A stretch of DNA of 64,000 bases, from positions 1,798,001 through 1,862,000 of the forward strand of contig NZ_CP023692.1 in NCBI RefSeq assembly GCF_008704935.1, in the 5' to 3' direction. The position numbers and the translations under genes were made by a program. This stretch comes from Streptomyces vinaceus (lineage in GTDB: Bacteria > Actinomycetota > Actinomycetes > Streptomycetales > Streptomycetaceae). Positions 1-9,043 of the stretch are shown here, piece after piece; the first letter of the stretch is position 1, and each line of letters begins with the position of its first letter. Below the pieces are notes generated by a model. The model searched no databases. It was given only the letters and a program-made list of their open reading frames with translations, and had not been told where the DNA came from.

Positions 1-1296
1 GCGGTGATGAAGGCGGGCGCGGTGGCGGTGACGGTCCTGGCCCAGCAGCGGGCGCAGGAGCTGGCCACGGTCTGCGCGATGGCCCGGGTAGGGCACGCGC
101 TGTGTCACGCGGACGTGCTGGACGACCTGGCCAAGGCGGAGGTGCCCGGCCTGCGGATCACCCCGTACGGCGGGGAGGGCGCCGACGACCTGCTGCGGCT
201 GGCCGACCGGTACCGGGCGCCCTTCCCCGCCGTGGAGACCTCCGCCGACGACGTGGCCCTGATCGCGTTCACCTCGGGGACCACCGGCCGCCCCAAGGGC
301 TGCATGCACTTCCACCGCGATCTGCTCTCGGTCGCCGACACCTTCTCCCGCAACGTCCTGCGCCCCCGCCCCGACGACGTCTTCGCGGGCAGTCCGCCCC
401 TCGGCTTCACCTTCGGGCTGGGCGGCCTGGTCGTCTTCCCGCTGCGGGCCGGGGCCTCGGCGCTCCTGCTCGACCAGGCGGTCCCGCGCCGGCTGCTGCC
501 GGCCCTCGCCCAGCACCGGGTCTCGGTGCTGTTTACCGCGCCGACCGCGTACCGGGCGATGCTGGACGAGCTCGGGACGGGCGAGGTGGGCACGTACGAC
601 CTGTCCGCGCTGCGCCGCTGCGTCTCGGCGGGCGAGAACCTCCCGGCGGCCACCTGGCAGGCCTGGTACGAGCGCACCGGACTGCGCATCATCAACGGCA
701 TCGGCGCCACCGAGCTGCTGCACATCTTCATCTCCGCGGCCGACGAGGACATCCGCCCGGGGACGACCGGCCGCGTGGTGCCGGGCTGGCAGGCCCGGGT
801 CGTGGACGCCTCCGGGCGGCCGGTCGCGGACAACGAGCCGGGGCTGCTGGCGGTGCGCGGCCCGGTGGGCTGCCGGTATCTGGCGGATCCGCGGCAGGAG
901 GAGTACGTACGGGACGGCTGGAACCTGACCGGCGACACCTACGTCCGCGATCCGGAGGGCTACTTCCGGTACGTCGCCCGGGCCGACGACATGATCGTCT
1001 CGGCGGGCTACAACATCGCGGGCCCGGAGGTGGAGGAAGCCCTGATGCGCCACCCGGACGTGGTGGAGGCGGCGGTGGTGGGCCGCCCGGACGAGCGACG
1101 CGGGCAGATCGTGGTGGCGTACGCCGTCGTACGGGCGGGCGCGGAGCCGGACGAGGAGGCCCTGCGCGCGTTCATGCGGGCGGAGCTGGCCCCGTACAAG
1201 TGCCCGCGCGCCTTCGTCTTCCTCCCGGCCCTCCCCCGGACGGCGACGGGCAAACTGCAGCGCTTCCGGCTGCGCGACACCGCGAGCCCGGCCTGA
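1..1296 (+). CDS. Aryl-CoA ligase (AMP-binding, benzoate/2-aminobenzoate-CoA ligase type), 5' partial
   Basis: Open from the first base, so the true start lies outside the window; 431 residues are visible. The adenylate-forming P-loop SGTTGRPKG is near visible residue 91. The GIGATELLHIF segment, the hinge-type TGDTYVRDPEG and the C-terminal catalytic-lysine region TATGKLQRF all follow in family order. The closest family is benzoate-CoA/2-aminobenzoate-CoA ligase, which activates an aromatic acid with ATP and CoA. The PaaX regulator follows 22 bases later. The convergent CoA-thioester monooxygenase suggests 2-aminobenzoate or salicylate as substrate. The substrate is inferred from context, not from residues. 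Confidence 0.85.
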   Translation, partial: AVMKAGAVAVTVLAQQRAQELATVCAMARVGHALCHADVLDDLAKAEVPGLRITPYGGEGADDLLRLADRYRAPFPAVETSADDVALIAFTSGTTGRPKGCMHFHRDLLSVADTFSRNVLRPRPDDVFAGSPPLGFTFGLGGLVVFPLRAGASALLLDQAVPRRLLPALAQHRVSVLFTAPTAYRAMLDELGTGEVGTYDLSALRRCVSAGENLPAATWQAWYERTGLRIINGIGATELLHIFISAADEDIRPGTTGRVVPGWQARVVDASGRPVADNEPGLLAVRGPVGCRYLADPRQEEYVRDGWNLTGDTYVRDPEGYFRYVARADDMIVSAGYNIAGPEVEEALMRHPDVVEAAVVGRPDERRGQIVVAYAVVRAGAEPDEEALRAFMRAELAPYKCPRAFVFLPALPRTATGKLQRFRLRDTASPA

Positions 1297-1318
1297 TCGA
1301 CAAGCCTAGAGTGAACCC

Positions 1319-2125
1319 GTGGTCGAGCAGCACACTCCGCGATCTCTGATCGTCACGTTCTACGGCGCCTACGGGCGGTCCTTCGAGGGACCGGTCCCGG
1401 TGTCCGCGCTTGTCCGCCTGTTGGGGGCGGCCGGCGTGGACGCCCCGTCGGTCCGCTCGTCGGTGTCCCGGCTGAAGCGGCGCGGCTTCCTGCTGCCCCA
1501 GCGCGCCGCGGACGGCTCGGCGGGGTACGCGCTCTCCGCGGAGGCCCGGCAGCTGCTGGACGACGGCGACCGGCGGATCTACGGGCAGCGGGGCGCGGAC
1601 CCGGCGGGGGAATGGCTGCTGGCGGTGTTCTCCGTACCGGAGCAGGAACGGCACAAGCGGCACCTGCTGCGCTCGCGGCTCGCGCGCCTGGGCTTCGGCG
1701 CGGTGGCGCCGGGGGTGTGGATCGCCCCGGCCCACCTGTACGAGGAGACCGGGCACACCCTGGACCGGCTGCACCTGACGGCGTACGTGGAGCTGTTCCG
1801 CGGCGGCCACCTGGGCTTCGCCCCGACCGCCGACGCGGTGGCCCGGTGGTGGGACCTGACCTCGCTGGCCAAGCAGCACGAGGAATTCCTCGACCTGCAC
1901 GAGCCGGTGCTGCGCGCCCTGCAGTCGGGCCCGGCCCCCACCGCGGAGGAGGCCTACCGCGGCTACCTGCTCGCCCTGGACACCTGGCGGCGCCTGCCGT
2001 ACGCCGACCCGGGCCTGCCCCGCGAACTGCTGCCCGCGGACTGGCCGGGCGACCGCGCGGCGGCGGTCTTCACGGAACTCCACGCCCGCCTCCGCGAACC
2101 CGGAGCGGCCTTCGTCGAACCCTAG
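1319..2125 (+). CDS. PaaX family transcriptional repressor
   Basis: 268 aa with a GTG start. The N-terminal winged helix (FYGAYGR near residue 14, then VRSSVSRLKRRGFLL) and the C-terminal PaaX domain (WLLAVFSVPEQERHKRHLLR) are typical. PaaX proteins repress aryl-CoA catabolic genes and release DNA when they bind a CoA thioester such as phenylacetyl-CoA. Its place between the ligase and the convergent monooxygenase suggests that it senses the aryl-CoA made by the ligase. It probably shares a transcript with the ligase (22-base gap). The family is clear; the ligand is inferred. Confidence 0.88.
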   Translation: MVEQHTPRSLIVTFYGAYGRSFEGPVPVSALVRLLGAAGVDAPSVRSSVSRLKRRGFLLPQRAADGSAGYALSAEARQLLDDGDRRIYGQRGADPAGEWLLAVFSVPEQERHKRHLLRSRLARLGFGAVAPGVWIAPAHLYEETGHTLDRLHLTAYVELFRGGHLGFAPTADAVARWWDLTSLAKQHEEFLDLHEPVLRALQSGPAPTAEEAYRGYLLALDTWRRLPYADPGLPRELLPADWPGDRAAAVFTELHARLREPGAAFVEP

Positions 2126-2142
2126 CCCCGCCGCACCGGGGC
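2125..2142. terminator. Small GC hairpin between convergent genes
   Basis: Six-base arms GCCCCG (2125-2130) and CGGGGC (2137-2142) around a 6-base loop lie between the convergent ends of the PaaX gene and the monooxygenase gene. The hairpin is symmetric, so it could end transcription from either side. There is no U-tract, which is usual in Streptomyces. Confidence 0.4.
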
Positions 2143-2148
2143 CCGTCG

Positions 2149-4407
2149 TCAGCCGCGGCCGGTCGGGGGGGTGCGGCTGCCGGCCTGGTAGGGGGTGGGC
2201 CAGGGGGCGGCCGGGCCCGCGTAGGACTGTTCGGCGGCCGCGTGCAGGGTCCAGTGGGGGTCGTACAGGTGGGGGCGGCCCACGGCGCAGAGGTCCGCGC
2301 GGCCCGCCAGCAGGAGGGAGTTCACGTCGTCCCAGGAGGAGATCGCGCCGACGGCGATGACGGGGACGCCGAGCGCGTTGCGGATCCGGTCCGCGTAGGG
2401 GGTCTGGTACGAGCGCCCGTACTCGGGGCTCTCGTCCGCCACCACCTGCCCGGTCGACACGTCGATGGCGTCGGCGCCGTGCGCGGCGAAGGCGGCCGCG
2501 ATGTCCACCGCGTCCTGGGCGGACGTCCCGCCGGGGGCCCAGTCGGTGGCCGAGATGCGGACGGTCATCGGCCGGTCCGCGGGCCAGACGGCGCGGACCG
2601 CGTCGAAGACCTCCAGCGGGAAGCGGAGCCGGTTCTCCAGGGGGCCGCCGTAGGCGTCCGTGCGGTGGTTGGTGAGCGGGGACAGGAAGCCGGACAGCAG
2701 GTAGCCGTGGGCGCAGTGCAGTTCCAGCAGGTCGAACCCGCAGCCCGCGGCCCGCACGGCGGCGGCCGCGAAATCGGAGCGGATCGAGGCGAGGTCCGCC
2801 TCGGTCAGTGCGCGCGGGACGGCCGAGACGCCCGGCCGGTAGGGCAGTTCCGAGGCGGCCACCAGCGGCCAGTTGCCTTCCGGGAGCGGGTCGTCCATGC
2901 CCTCCCACATCACCCGCGTCGAGCCCTTGCGGCCCGAGTGGCCGAGCTGGACGCCGAGGGCGGTGCCGGGCGCGGAGCCGTGCACGAAGTCGGCGATCCG
3001 GGTCCAGGCCCGCGCCTGCGCGGCCGTGTACAGGCCGGTGCAGCCGGGGGTGATGCGGCCCTCGGCCGATACGCAGACCATCTCGGTCATCACCAGGCCG
3101 GCTCCGCCGAGGGCCCGCGCCCCCAGGTGCACCAGGTGGAAGTCCCCGGGCGTCCCGTCGCCGTCCGGGGCGCTGTACATGTCCATCGGGGAGACCACGA
3201 CCCGGTTGCGCAGGGTCAGCCCACGCAGCTTCAGCGGCGTGAACATCGGCGGGGTGTGCTCGTCCGGGCAGCCGAAGTCGCGTTCCACGGCCCGGGTGAA
3301 CCGCTCGTCGCGCAGCCGCAGGTTGTCGTGGGTCACCCGGCGGCTGCGGGTGAGCAGGTTGAAGGCGAACTGCCGGGCGGGCTGGTCCACGTACCCTGCG
3401 AGTTCCTCGAACCAGCGCATGCTGGCGGCGGCGGCCCGCTGGGTCGAGGCCACCGCCGGCCGCCGGGCGGCTTCGTAGGCGGCGAGGGCGGCGGGTACGT
3501 CCGGCTCCGTGGCCACGGCCTCGGCCAGCGCGAGCGCGTCCTCCACCGCCAGCTTCGTGCCGGAGCCGATGGAGAAGTGCGCGGTGTGCGCCGCGTCCCC
3601 GAGCAGGACGACGTTCCCGTGCGACCACCGCTCGTTGACGACCGTACGGAACTCGGTCCACGCCGAGCGGTTGCCGTGCAGCGGGCGCCCGCGCAGGGCC
3701 TCGCCGAAGATCTTGGCGCAGCGCGCGGCCGACTCGGCCTCGTCGCACAGGTCGAAGCCGGCGGCGCGCCAGACGTCCTCGTGCATCTCCACGATGACGG
3801 TGGAAGCGTCCGCGGAGTACGGGTAGGCGTGCAGCTGCATGACGCCGTGCTCGGTCTCCGCGATCTCGAAGCGGAACGCGTCGAAGGCGAAGTCGGCGGC
3901 GAGCCAGATGTAACGGCACCGCCCGCTCGTGAGCGTCGGGCGGAAGTGCGCGGCGCCGCCCTGCCGGGTCGCGCTGTGCACCCCGTCGGCCGCGACGACC
4001 AGGTCGTACGAGGCCGCCAGGGCCGCGGCGGCGGGTGCGGGGGTGCGGAAGCGGAGCCTGACCCCGAGTCCGGCGCAGCGCTCGTGGAGGATCTCCAGCA
4101 GCCGCCGCCGGCCGAGGGCCGCGAAACCGTGCCCGCCGGAGGTCAGCAGCCGCCCCCGGTGCACGATGTCGATGTCGTCCCAGCGTACGAACTCGGCGCC
4201 GAGGGCCGCGTAGACCACCGTGTCGGCCCGTTCGATGCCGCCGAGGGTCTCGTCGGAGAGCACCACGCCGAAGCCGAAGGTGGCCTCGGGGGCGTTCTTC
4301 TCCCACACCTCCACCGTGTGGCCCTGGCGGGCCAGCAGCGCGGCGGCGTACAGGCCCCCGGGCCCGCCGCCGACGACGGCGACCCGCAATGCGCTGCCTG
4401 CCCGCAT
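2149..4407 (-). CDS. Bifunctional aryl-CoA FAD monooxygenase / Old Yellow Enzyme reductase (2-aminobenzoyl-CoA or salicylyl-CoA type)
   Basis: 752 aa in two fused domains. Residues 1-380 form a class A FAD monooxygenase: GGGPGGLYAA dinucleotide fold at residue 14, ADGVHSATR, and the FAD ribityl motif LLGDAAHTAHFSIGSG. From residue about 387 an Old Yellow Enzyme domain follows (LTLRNRVVVSPMDMYS, VQLGHSGRKGS, ELHCAHGYLLSGFLSP). This fusion matches 2-aminobenzoyl-CoA monooxygenase/reductase, which hydroxylates and then reduces the ring of the CoA thioester. Genome pipelines often call it salicylyl-CoA 5-hydroxylase/oxidoreductase. Only 4 bases separate it from the upstream enoyl-CoA hydratase gene, so the two form one operon. 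Confidence 0.88.
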   Translation of the reverse strand: MRAGSALRVAVVGGGPGGLYAAALLARQGHTVEVWEKNAPEATFGFGVVLSDETLGGIERADTVVYAALGAEFVRWDDIDIVHRGRLLTSGGHGFAALGRRRLLEILHERCAGLGVRLRFRTPAPAAAALAASYDLVVAADGVHSATRQGGAAHFRPTLTSGRCRYIWLAADFAFDAFRFEIAETEHGVMQLHAYPYSADASTVIVEMHEDVWRAAGFDLCDEAESAARCAKIFGEALRGRPLHGNRSAWTEFRTVVNERWSHGNVVLLGDAAHTAHFSIGSGTKLAVEDALALAEAVATEPDVPAALAAYEAARRPAVASTQRAAAASMRWFEELAGYVDQPARQFAFNLLTRSRRVTHDNLRLRDERFTRAVERDFGCPDEHTPPMFTPLKLRGLTLRNRVVVSPMDMYSAPDGDGTPGDFHLVHLGARALGGAGLVMTEMVCVSAEGRITPGCTGLYTAAQARAWTRIADFVHGSAPGTALGVQLGHSGRKGSTRVMWEGMDDPLPEGNWPLVAASELPYRPGVSAVPRALTEADLASIRSDFAAAAVRAAGCGFDLLELHCAHGYLLSGFLSPLTNHRTDAYGGPLENRLRFPLEVFDAVRAVWPADRPMTVRISATDWAPGGTSAQDAVDIAAAFAAHGADAIDVSTGQVVADESPEYGRSYQTPYADRIRNALGVPVIAVGAISSWDDVNSLLLAGRADLCAVGRPHLYDPHWTLHAAAEQSYAGPAAPWPTPYQAGSRTPPTGRG

Positions 4408-4411
4408 GGCG

Positions 4412-5239
4412 CTACCTGCCCTTCCACTCCGGCGGCCGCTTCCCGGTGAAGGCGGCGTGGAACTCGGCGTAGTCCCGGCCGTTCATCAGCAGGGCCTGGG
4501 TGTTGGCGTCGAGCTCGACCGAGGCCGCGAGCGGCATGTCGAGTTCGGCGGTCAGCAGTGCCTTGGTCTGCGCGTAGGCGAGGGCCGGCCCGGCGGCGAG
4601 GTGGGCGGCGAGCTCGGCGGCCCGTACGCCGGCCTTGCCCTCCTCGGTGACCTCGCTGAGCAGGCCGATGCGCTCGGCCTCCGGTGCGCGGACGGCCTCT
4701 CCGAGCATCAGCAGCCGGGTCGCGTGGCCGAGGCCGACGACGCGGGGCAGCAGGTACGCGGCGCCCATGTCCCCGCCGGAGAGGCCGACGCGGGTGAAGA
4801 GGAACGCGAAACGGGCGGTGGGGTCGGCGATGCGGAAGTCGGAGGCGAGGGCGAGGACGGCCCCGGCGCCCGCGGCGACCCCGTGTACGGCGGCGATCAC
4901 CGGGAAGGGGCATTCTCGGATGGCGCGGACCACCTGGCCGGTCATCCGGTTGAAATCGAGGAGCTGGGAGGTGTCCATGGCGAGGGTGGCGCCGATGATC
5001 TCGTCGACGTCCCCGCCGGAGCAGAAGCCGCGCCCCTCGCCGCCGAGGACGAGGGCGCGCACGGTGCGCTCGCGGGAGAGCTCGGCGAGCAGGTCGCGCA
5101 GGTCGGCGTAGGCGCCGAAGGTGAGGGCGTTGAGTTTCTCGGGGCGGTCGAGGGTGACGGTGGCCACGCCGTCCTGCCGGGTCACCCGCAGGTGGCGCCA
5201 CCGTTCGGTCGCTGCTGTGGAACCGATGAAGGGGCTCAC
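4412..5239 (-). CDS. Enoyl-CoA hydratase/isomerase family protein
   Basis: 275 aa with a GTG start. The crotonase fold is clear: LDRPEKLNALTF near residue 31, the first oxyanion-hole segment GRGFCSGGDVDE, the second one AAVHGVAAGAGA, and the C-terminal FTGKRPPEW tail common in degradative paralogues. It is first in the operon with the ring-attacking monooxygenase. It probably acts on the ring-reduced or ring-opened CoA thioester downstream. The start codon has no strong ribosome-binding site, so a start slightly further downstream is possible. Confidence 0.88.
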   Translation of the reverse strand: MSPFIGSTAATERWRHLRVTRQDGVATVTLDRPEKLNALTFGAYADLRDLLAELSRERTVRALVLGGEGRGFCSGGDVDEIIGATLAMDTSQLLDFNRMTGQVVRAIRECPFPVIAAVHGVAAGAGAVLALASDFRIADPTARFAFLFTRVGLSGGDMGAAYLLPRVVGLGHATRLLMLGEAVRAPEAERIGLLSEVTEEGKAGVRAAELAAHLAAGPALAYAQTKALLTAELDMPLAASVELDANTQALLMNGRDYAEFHAAFTGKRPPEWKGR

Positions 5240-5495
5240 GTGATCGACGGTATCACTGCATCGTGACTGCCGTCACAGAAACGCGACACAAGGGTGAGGG
5301 CCGGCTCCCGCCGACACGGGGTCGAAGGCTCCGGCGTCGAAGGTCCCGGCACGCCGTGACCTACGTCCCTTGCGCGGGCGCCGGGGTGCCCTGCGGAACT
5401 TCTGAGGCACTCCGTATCGTTGAAAGCGGAAGTTCCCCCTCCCCCCGGCCCCTGCCCCTGCCCCTGCTCCTGCTCCCGGAACGGACGGTCCCCGC

Positions 5496-5939
5496 ATGCC
5501 CGACGTCTCCGCCTGGCGGATCCCGCTGCCCCGCACGCCTGCCGCCGTGCCGATCGCCCGCGCCCTCGTCCGTACGGCGCTCACCGACGTGCCCGTCGTG
5601 CACGCCGACAGCGACACGGCGGAGCTGCTGACCGCGGAACTGGTCGCCAACGCCGTGGAGCACACCGCCGGGGACGCCCCGATCGAGCTGGTCGTGGAGC
5701 TGCGGGCGAGCGGCTGCCAGGTCGAGGTCCACGACGGGGACCCGCGCCCGCCCGGCGTCCTGGGCGCGATCGCCGCCCAGGGCCCCCCGGGCACCCGTCT
5801 GGACGACCTGATGCCGGACCCCTGGCAGGAGCACGGCCGCGGGCTGCTGCTGATCCGCGCCCTCAGCTCGGCCTGCGGCCACCGCCCGACGGCGGACGGC
5901 AAGGCCGTCTGGTTCACCCTGGCGGCCCGGCCCGCATGA
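5496..5939 (+). CDS. ATP-binding anti-sigma-factor-like protein (HATPase_c_2, RsbW/SpoIIAB-like)
   Basis: 147 aa, a single GHKL ATPase domain. The N-box is seen in LLTAELVANAVEHT near residue 48. The G1-type segment VEVHDGDPRPP and the G2-type GRGLLLIRALS follow. Streptomyces carries dozens of such stand-alone proteins, which usually bind and phosphorylate anti-sigma antagonists. No partner sigma factor or STAS protein is adjacent, so its target is unknown. A run of CCCCTG-like hexamers (about 5448-5475) lies just upstream. It converges on arcB with a 20-base gap. Confidence 0.8.
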   Translation: MPDVSAWRIPLPRTPAAVPIARALVRTALTDVPVVHADSDTAELLTAELVANAVEHTAGDAPIELVVELRASGCQVEVHDGDPRPPGVLGAIAAQGPPGTRLDDLMPDPWQEHGRGLLLIRALSSACGHRPTADGKAVWFTLAARPA

Positions 5940-5959
5940 GTATGCGGAGCTGAGCGGTC

Positions 5960-6973
5960 CTAACCGGCGACCGGCGGGGCGAGGGTCGCGACGAGCACGG
6001 CCTTGATGGTGTGCAGCCGGTTCTCGGCCTCGTCGAAGACGACGGAGTGCGCGGATTCGAACACCTCGTCCGTCACCTCCAGCGAGTCCAGCCCGTGCCG
6101 CTCGTGGATCTCCCGGCCGACCTTGGTGCCCAGGTCGTGGAAGGCCGGCAGGCAGTGCAGGAACTTCACGTCCGGGTTGCCGGTCGCGCGCAGCACGTCC
6201 ATCGTGACGGCGTACGGGGCCAGGGCGGCGATCCGCTCGTCCCAGACCTCCTTGGGCTCGCCCATGGACACCCACACGTCCGTGGCGACGAAGTCGGCCT
6301 GGGCCACGCCCTCGGCGACCTCCTCCGTCAGCGTGATCCGGGCCCCGCTGGCGGCCGCGAGCTCACGAGCCCGCGCGACCACGGCCTCGGCCGGCCAGTA
6401 GGCCTTCGGCGCGACGATGCGTACGTCCATGCCCAGCAGCGCGCCGGTGACCAGGTACGAGTTGCCCATGTTGAAGCGGGCGTCGCCGAGGTAGGCGAAG
6501 CAGACGCGCTCCAGCGGCTTGGCGCAGTGCTCGGTCATGGTGAGCACGTCGGCCAGCATCTGGGTGGGATGCCAGTCGTCGGTGAGGCCGTTGTAGACCG
6601 GCACGCCGGAGTGGGCCGCGAGCGCCTCGACGGCCTCCTGACTGTCCCCCCGGTACTCGATCGCGTCGAACATCCGGCCCAGCACCCGTGCCGTGTCCTT
6701 GACCGACTCCTTGTGGCCGATCTGGGAGCTGGCCGGGTCGAGGTAGGTGGTGTGCGCGCCCTGGTCGGCGGCGGCGACCTCGAACGCGCAGCGCGTGCGC
6801 GTCGAGGTCTTCTCGAAGACGAGCGCGATGTTCCTGCCCTGGAGGCGGCGCTGCTCCGCCCCGGCCTTCTTGGCCGCCTTCAGTTCGGCCGCGAGCTCGA
6901 TCAGACCGCGGAACTCGGCGGCGGTGAAATCGAGCTCCTTGAGGAAACTGCGACCGACGAGGTCGGTGGCCAT
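5960..6973 (-). CDS. arcB: Ornithine carbamoyltransferase
   Basis: 337 aa, the usual family length. It has the carbamoyl-phosphate site STRTR ([14 protein letters not shown], near residue 55), the HPTQ motif ([11 protein letters not shown]) and the ornithine-binding HCLPAFHD. It interconverts ornithine plus carbamoyl phosphate with citrulline. Arginine deiminase lies directly upstream on the same strand, which argues for the catabolic arcAB role rather than the biosynthetic argF, although sequence alone does not separate the two. GGAG sits 7 bases before the ATG. An ARG-box-like site lies in the 77-base gap to arcA. Confidence 0.9.
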   Translation of the reverse strand: MATDLVGRSFLKELDFTAAEFRGLIELAAELKAAKKAGAEQRRLQGRNIALVFEKTSTRTRCAFEVAAADQGAHTTYLDPASSQIGHKESVKDTARVLGRMFDAIEYRGDSQEAVEALAAHSGVPVYNGLTDDWHPTQMLADVLTMTEHCAKPLERVCFAYLGDARFNMGNSYLVTGALLGMDVRIVAPKAYWPAEAVVARARELAAASGARITLTEEVAEGVAQADFVATDVWVSMGEPKEVWDERIAALAPYAVTMDVLRATGNPDVKFLHCLPAFHDLGTKVGREIHERHGLDSLEVTDEVFESAHSVVFDEAENRLHTIKAVLVATLAPPVAG

Positions 6974-7026
6974 GGGGACACTCCAGGGATCACGCTGACA
7001 GGGGATGCTGGAAGTCTATACGATCC

Positions 7027-7044
7027 TTTGCATTGATATACAGA
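7027..7044. promoter_or_regulatory. Candidate ARG box (ArgR operator) upstream of arcB
   Basis: The 18-base TTTGCATTGATATACAGA contains TGCAT and ATACA half sites around a TGAT centre. That is one mismatch from a perfect TGCAT-N4-ATGCA palindrome of the ArgR type. It is a rare A/T-rich patch in this DNA and sits between the arcA stop and the arcB start. It would let arcB be controlled independently of arcA. Confidence 0.6.
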
Positions 7045-7050
7045 GGGGTC

Positions 7051-8277
7051 TCAGGCCGGATCCCGCTCCACCGGGCAGCTCATGCACCGCGGCCCGCCCC
7101 GCCCCCGCCCGAGCTCGCTGCCCGGGATCTCGATGACCTCGATCCCTTCCTTCCGCAGGTGGGTGTTGGTCGTCACGTTCCGCTCGTACGCCACCACCAC
7201 CCCCGGCTCGACCGCCAGCACGTTGCAGCCGTCGTCCCACTGCTCGCGCTCCGCCGCGTGCACGTCCTGGGTCGCGGTCAGCACCCTGATCGAGTCCAGC
7301 CCGAGCGCCGCCGCGATCGCCCGGTGCATGTGCTCCGGCGGGTGGTCGGTCACCTTCAGCTCCTGGAGGCCCTCCCCCGGCTCGATCGTGTACGAGCGCA
7401 GCATGCCCAGGCCCGCGTACTGAGTGAACGTATCTCCGTCCACCATCGTCATCACCGTGTCCAGGTGCATGAAGGCCCGTCGCTTGGGCATGTCCAGCGC
7501 CACGATGGTGGTCGCCGACCCGGCCGCGAACAGGCCCCGCGCGAGCATCTCCACCGCCTGCGGCGTGGTCCGCTCGCTCATCCCGATCAGCACCGCGCCG
7601 TTCCCGATGACGAGCACGTCCCCGCCCTCGATGGTGGAGGGGTAGTCCGCCTGCCCCTGGGACCAGTAGTGGAAGGCCCCGGAGGAGGTGAAGAGCGGGT
7701 GGTGCTTGTAGATCGCCTCGAAGTGCACCGTCTCGCGCTGCCGGGCCGGCCAGCGCATGGCGTTGATGGACACCCCGTCGTAGATCCAGGCGGAGGTGTC
7801 CCTGGTGAACAGGTGGTTGGGCAGCGGCCCCAGCAGGAAGTCGTCCAGCTCCATCGCGTGGAAGCGGACCGACACCGGCTCCGCGTGCCGCTCCAGGTAC
7901 TCGCGCTTGGTCATCCCGCCGATCAGCGCCTCGGCCAGCGCGGTCACCGGCAGCTGGTCGAAGACCGCGCGCAGGTGGTCGGTGGCGAGCGGACCGTACT
8001 CCTTCTCGTCGAACACCCGGTCCAGGACGAGGTGTCTGGCCTCCGGGACGTCCAGGGCCTCGCCCAAGAGGTCTCCGAAGAGGTGCACCTCGACTCCGCG
8101 GTCGCGCAGGACGTCGGCGAAACCGTCGTGTTCCTGACGGGCCCGGCGCACCCACAGCACGTCGTCGAAGAGCAGCGCGTCCTTGTTGCTCGGTGTGAGC
8201 CGCTTCAGCTCCAGATCGGGCCGGTGGAGGATGACGCGGCGAAGCCGCCCGGTCTCGGAGTCGACATGGAATCCCAT
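7051..8277 (-). CDS. arcA: Arginine deiminase
   Basis: 408 aa from the ATG at 8277; an in-frame GTG at 8286 is the alternative. Family signatures: an [13 protein letters not shown] segment near the middle, [11 protein letters not shown] with the catalytic acid, and the C-terminal [11 protein letters not shown] with the nucleophile cysteine region. The enzyme hydrolyses arginine to citrulline and ammonia, the first step of the arginine deiminase pathway. With arcB immediately downstream it would feed citrulline to carbamoyl phosphate and ATP formation. No carbamate kinase gene is visible next to it, so the third step must be encoded elsewhere. Confidence 0.93.
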   Translation of the reverse strand: MGFHVDSETGRLRRVILHRPDLELKRLTPSNKDALLFDDVLWVRRARQEHDGFADVLRDRGVEVHLFGDLLGEALDVPEARHLVLDRVFDEKEYGPLATDHLRAVFDQLPVTALAEALIGGMTKREYLERHAEPVSVRFHAMELDDFLLGPLPNHLFTRDTSAWIYDGVSINAMRWPARQRETVHFEAIYKHHPLFTSSGAFHYWSQGQADYPSTIEGGDVLVIGNGAVLIGMSERTTPQAVEMLARGLFAAGSATTIVALDMPKRRAFMHLDTVMTMVDGDTFTQYAGLGMLRSYTIEPGEGLQELKVTDHPPEHMHRAIAAALGLDSIRVLTATQDVHAAEREQWDDGCNVLAVEPGVVVAYERNVTTNTHLRKEGIEVIEIPGSELGRGRGGPRCMSCPVERDPA

Positions 8278-8378
8278 GGCGTACACGTTCGCAGACCGGA
8301 CGGCTTTTTGACCTGGCGTTCGCTCAGGAGACGCGGCACGGTCGGCGTCCCCCGCGGTCCCGGCGGCGCCGGCCGCGG

Positions 8379-8882
8379 TCAGCGCAGGCCGAGGAGCGCC
8401 GACGGGGCCCCGATCAGTTCCGGGGCGGTCAGGCCCAGCTTGGGGGTGGTCAGGTTGGGGATGCCGTAGTTGCTGCCGTCCGGCATCGTCAGCGGGGCGC
8501 CGACGACCGCGCCGGGGGTACGGGCGAGCACATCGGTGGCCGGGGCCTCCAGCGAACCCTCACCGTCCGTCTTCGGGTCGCCGAGCAGGTTCGGCACCGG
8601 CGTCCCGACCAGGGTGCTGCCGAGCTGGGTGGTGATCGGCATCGACGGGAGGATCGGGCTGGGGAGCAGATCTCCCGTGTGGTGCACGGGAACCTCCGGC
8701 GCGCCGACGACGGGCACCGGCACCGCGGTGGCCACGCGCGGGGCGTCCACGCCCAGCGTGGTCTTCACGGCGTCCAGGGGGACACCCACCGGCACCGAGT
8801 CGGCCACGGCCGGGGTGGCCGCGCCGGCCGCGGCCATACAGGTCATGAGTGCCGCAATGCTTCCGCGCGCGGTCATCTTCAT
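8379..8882 (-). CDS. Small secreted protein, function unknown
   Basis: 167 aa. The N-terminal signal peptide has basic residues at 2-6, a hydrophobic core rich in Ala/Met, and a likely cleavage after AVA near residue 27. The mature part is low in charge and rich in Pro, Val, Leu and Thr, with recurring PxxPVPxxxG-like turns. It has no cysteines after cleavage and no catalytic motif that I recognise. It is probably exported by Sec and cell-wall associated or released. It is monocistronic, between arcA and the pnkp gene. Confidence 0.7.
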   Translation of the reverse strand: MKMTARGSIAALMTCMAAAGAATPAVADSVPVGVPLDAVKTTLGVDAPRVATAVPVPVVGAPEVPVHHTGDLLPSPILPSMPITTQLGSTLVGTPVPNLLGDPKTDGEGSLEAPATDVLARTPGAVVGAPLTMPDGSNYGIPNLTTPKLGLTAPELIGAPSALLGLR

Positions 8883-9043
8883 AGGTGACGTTCCGTCCTT
8901 CCAGGGTCGCGGACATTCCGCTGCCCTGGATGAACGATCCCGCCGGTGGTTTTCCCGGCGTTCTCCGGGAAAGTTCCCCCATACGACCTAATTCGGGGCC
9001 GTACAGGGGCCTCTCCTTTACGGCTGTGCGTAGCGTCCCCGGT

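Noticed and set aside
102..1349. Long overlapping Arg/Gly/Pro-rich open frames inside most genes (also 1172-4306, 11749-16248, 41590-45879)
   Set aside because: Such frames are expected antisense or shifted shadows in 72% GC DNA. They show no domain pattern, while the chosen frames carry complete family motifs.
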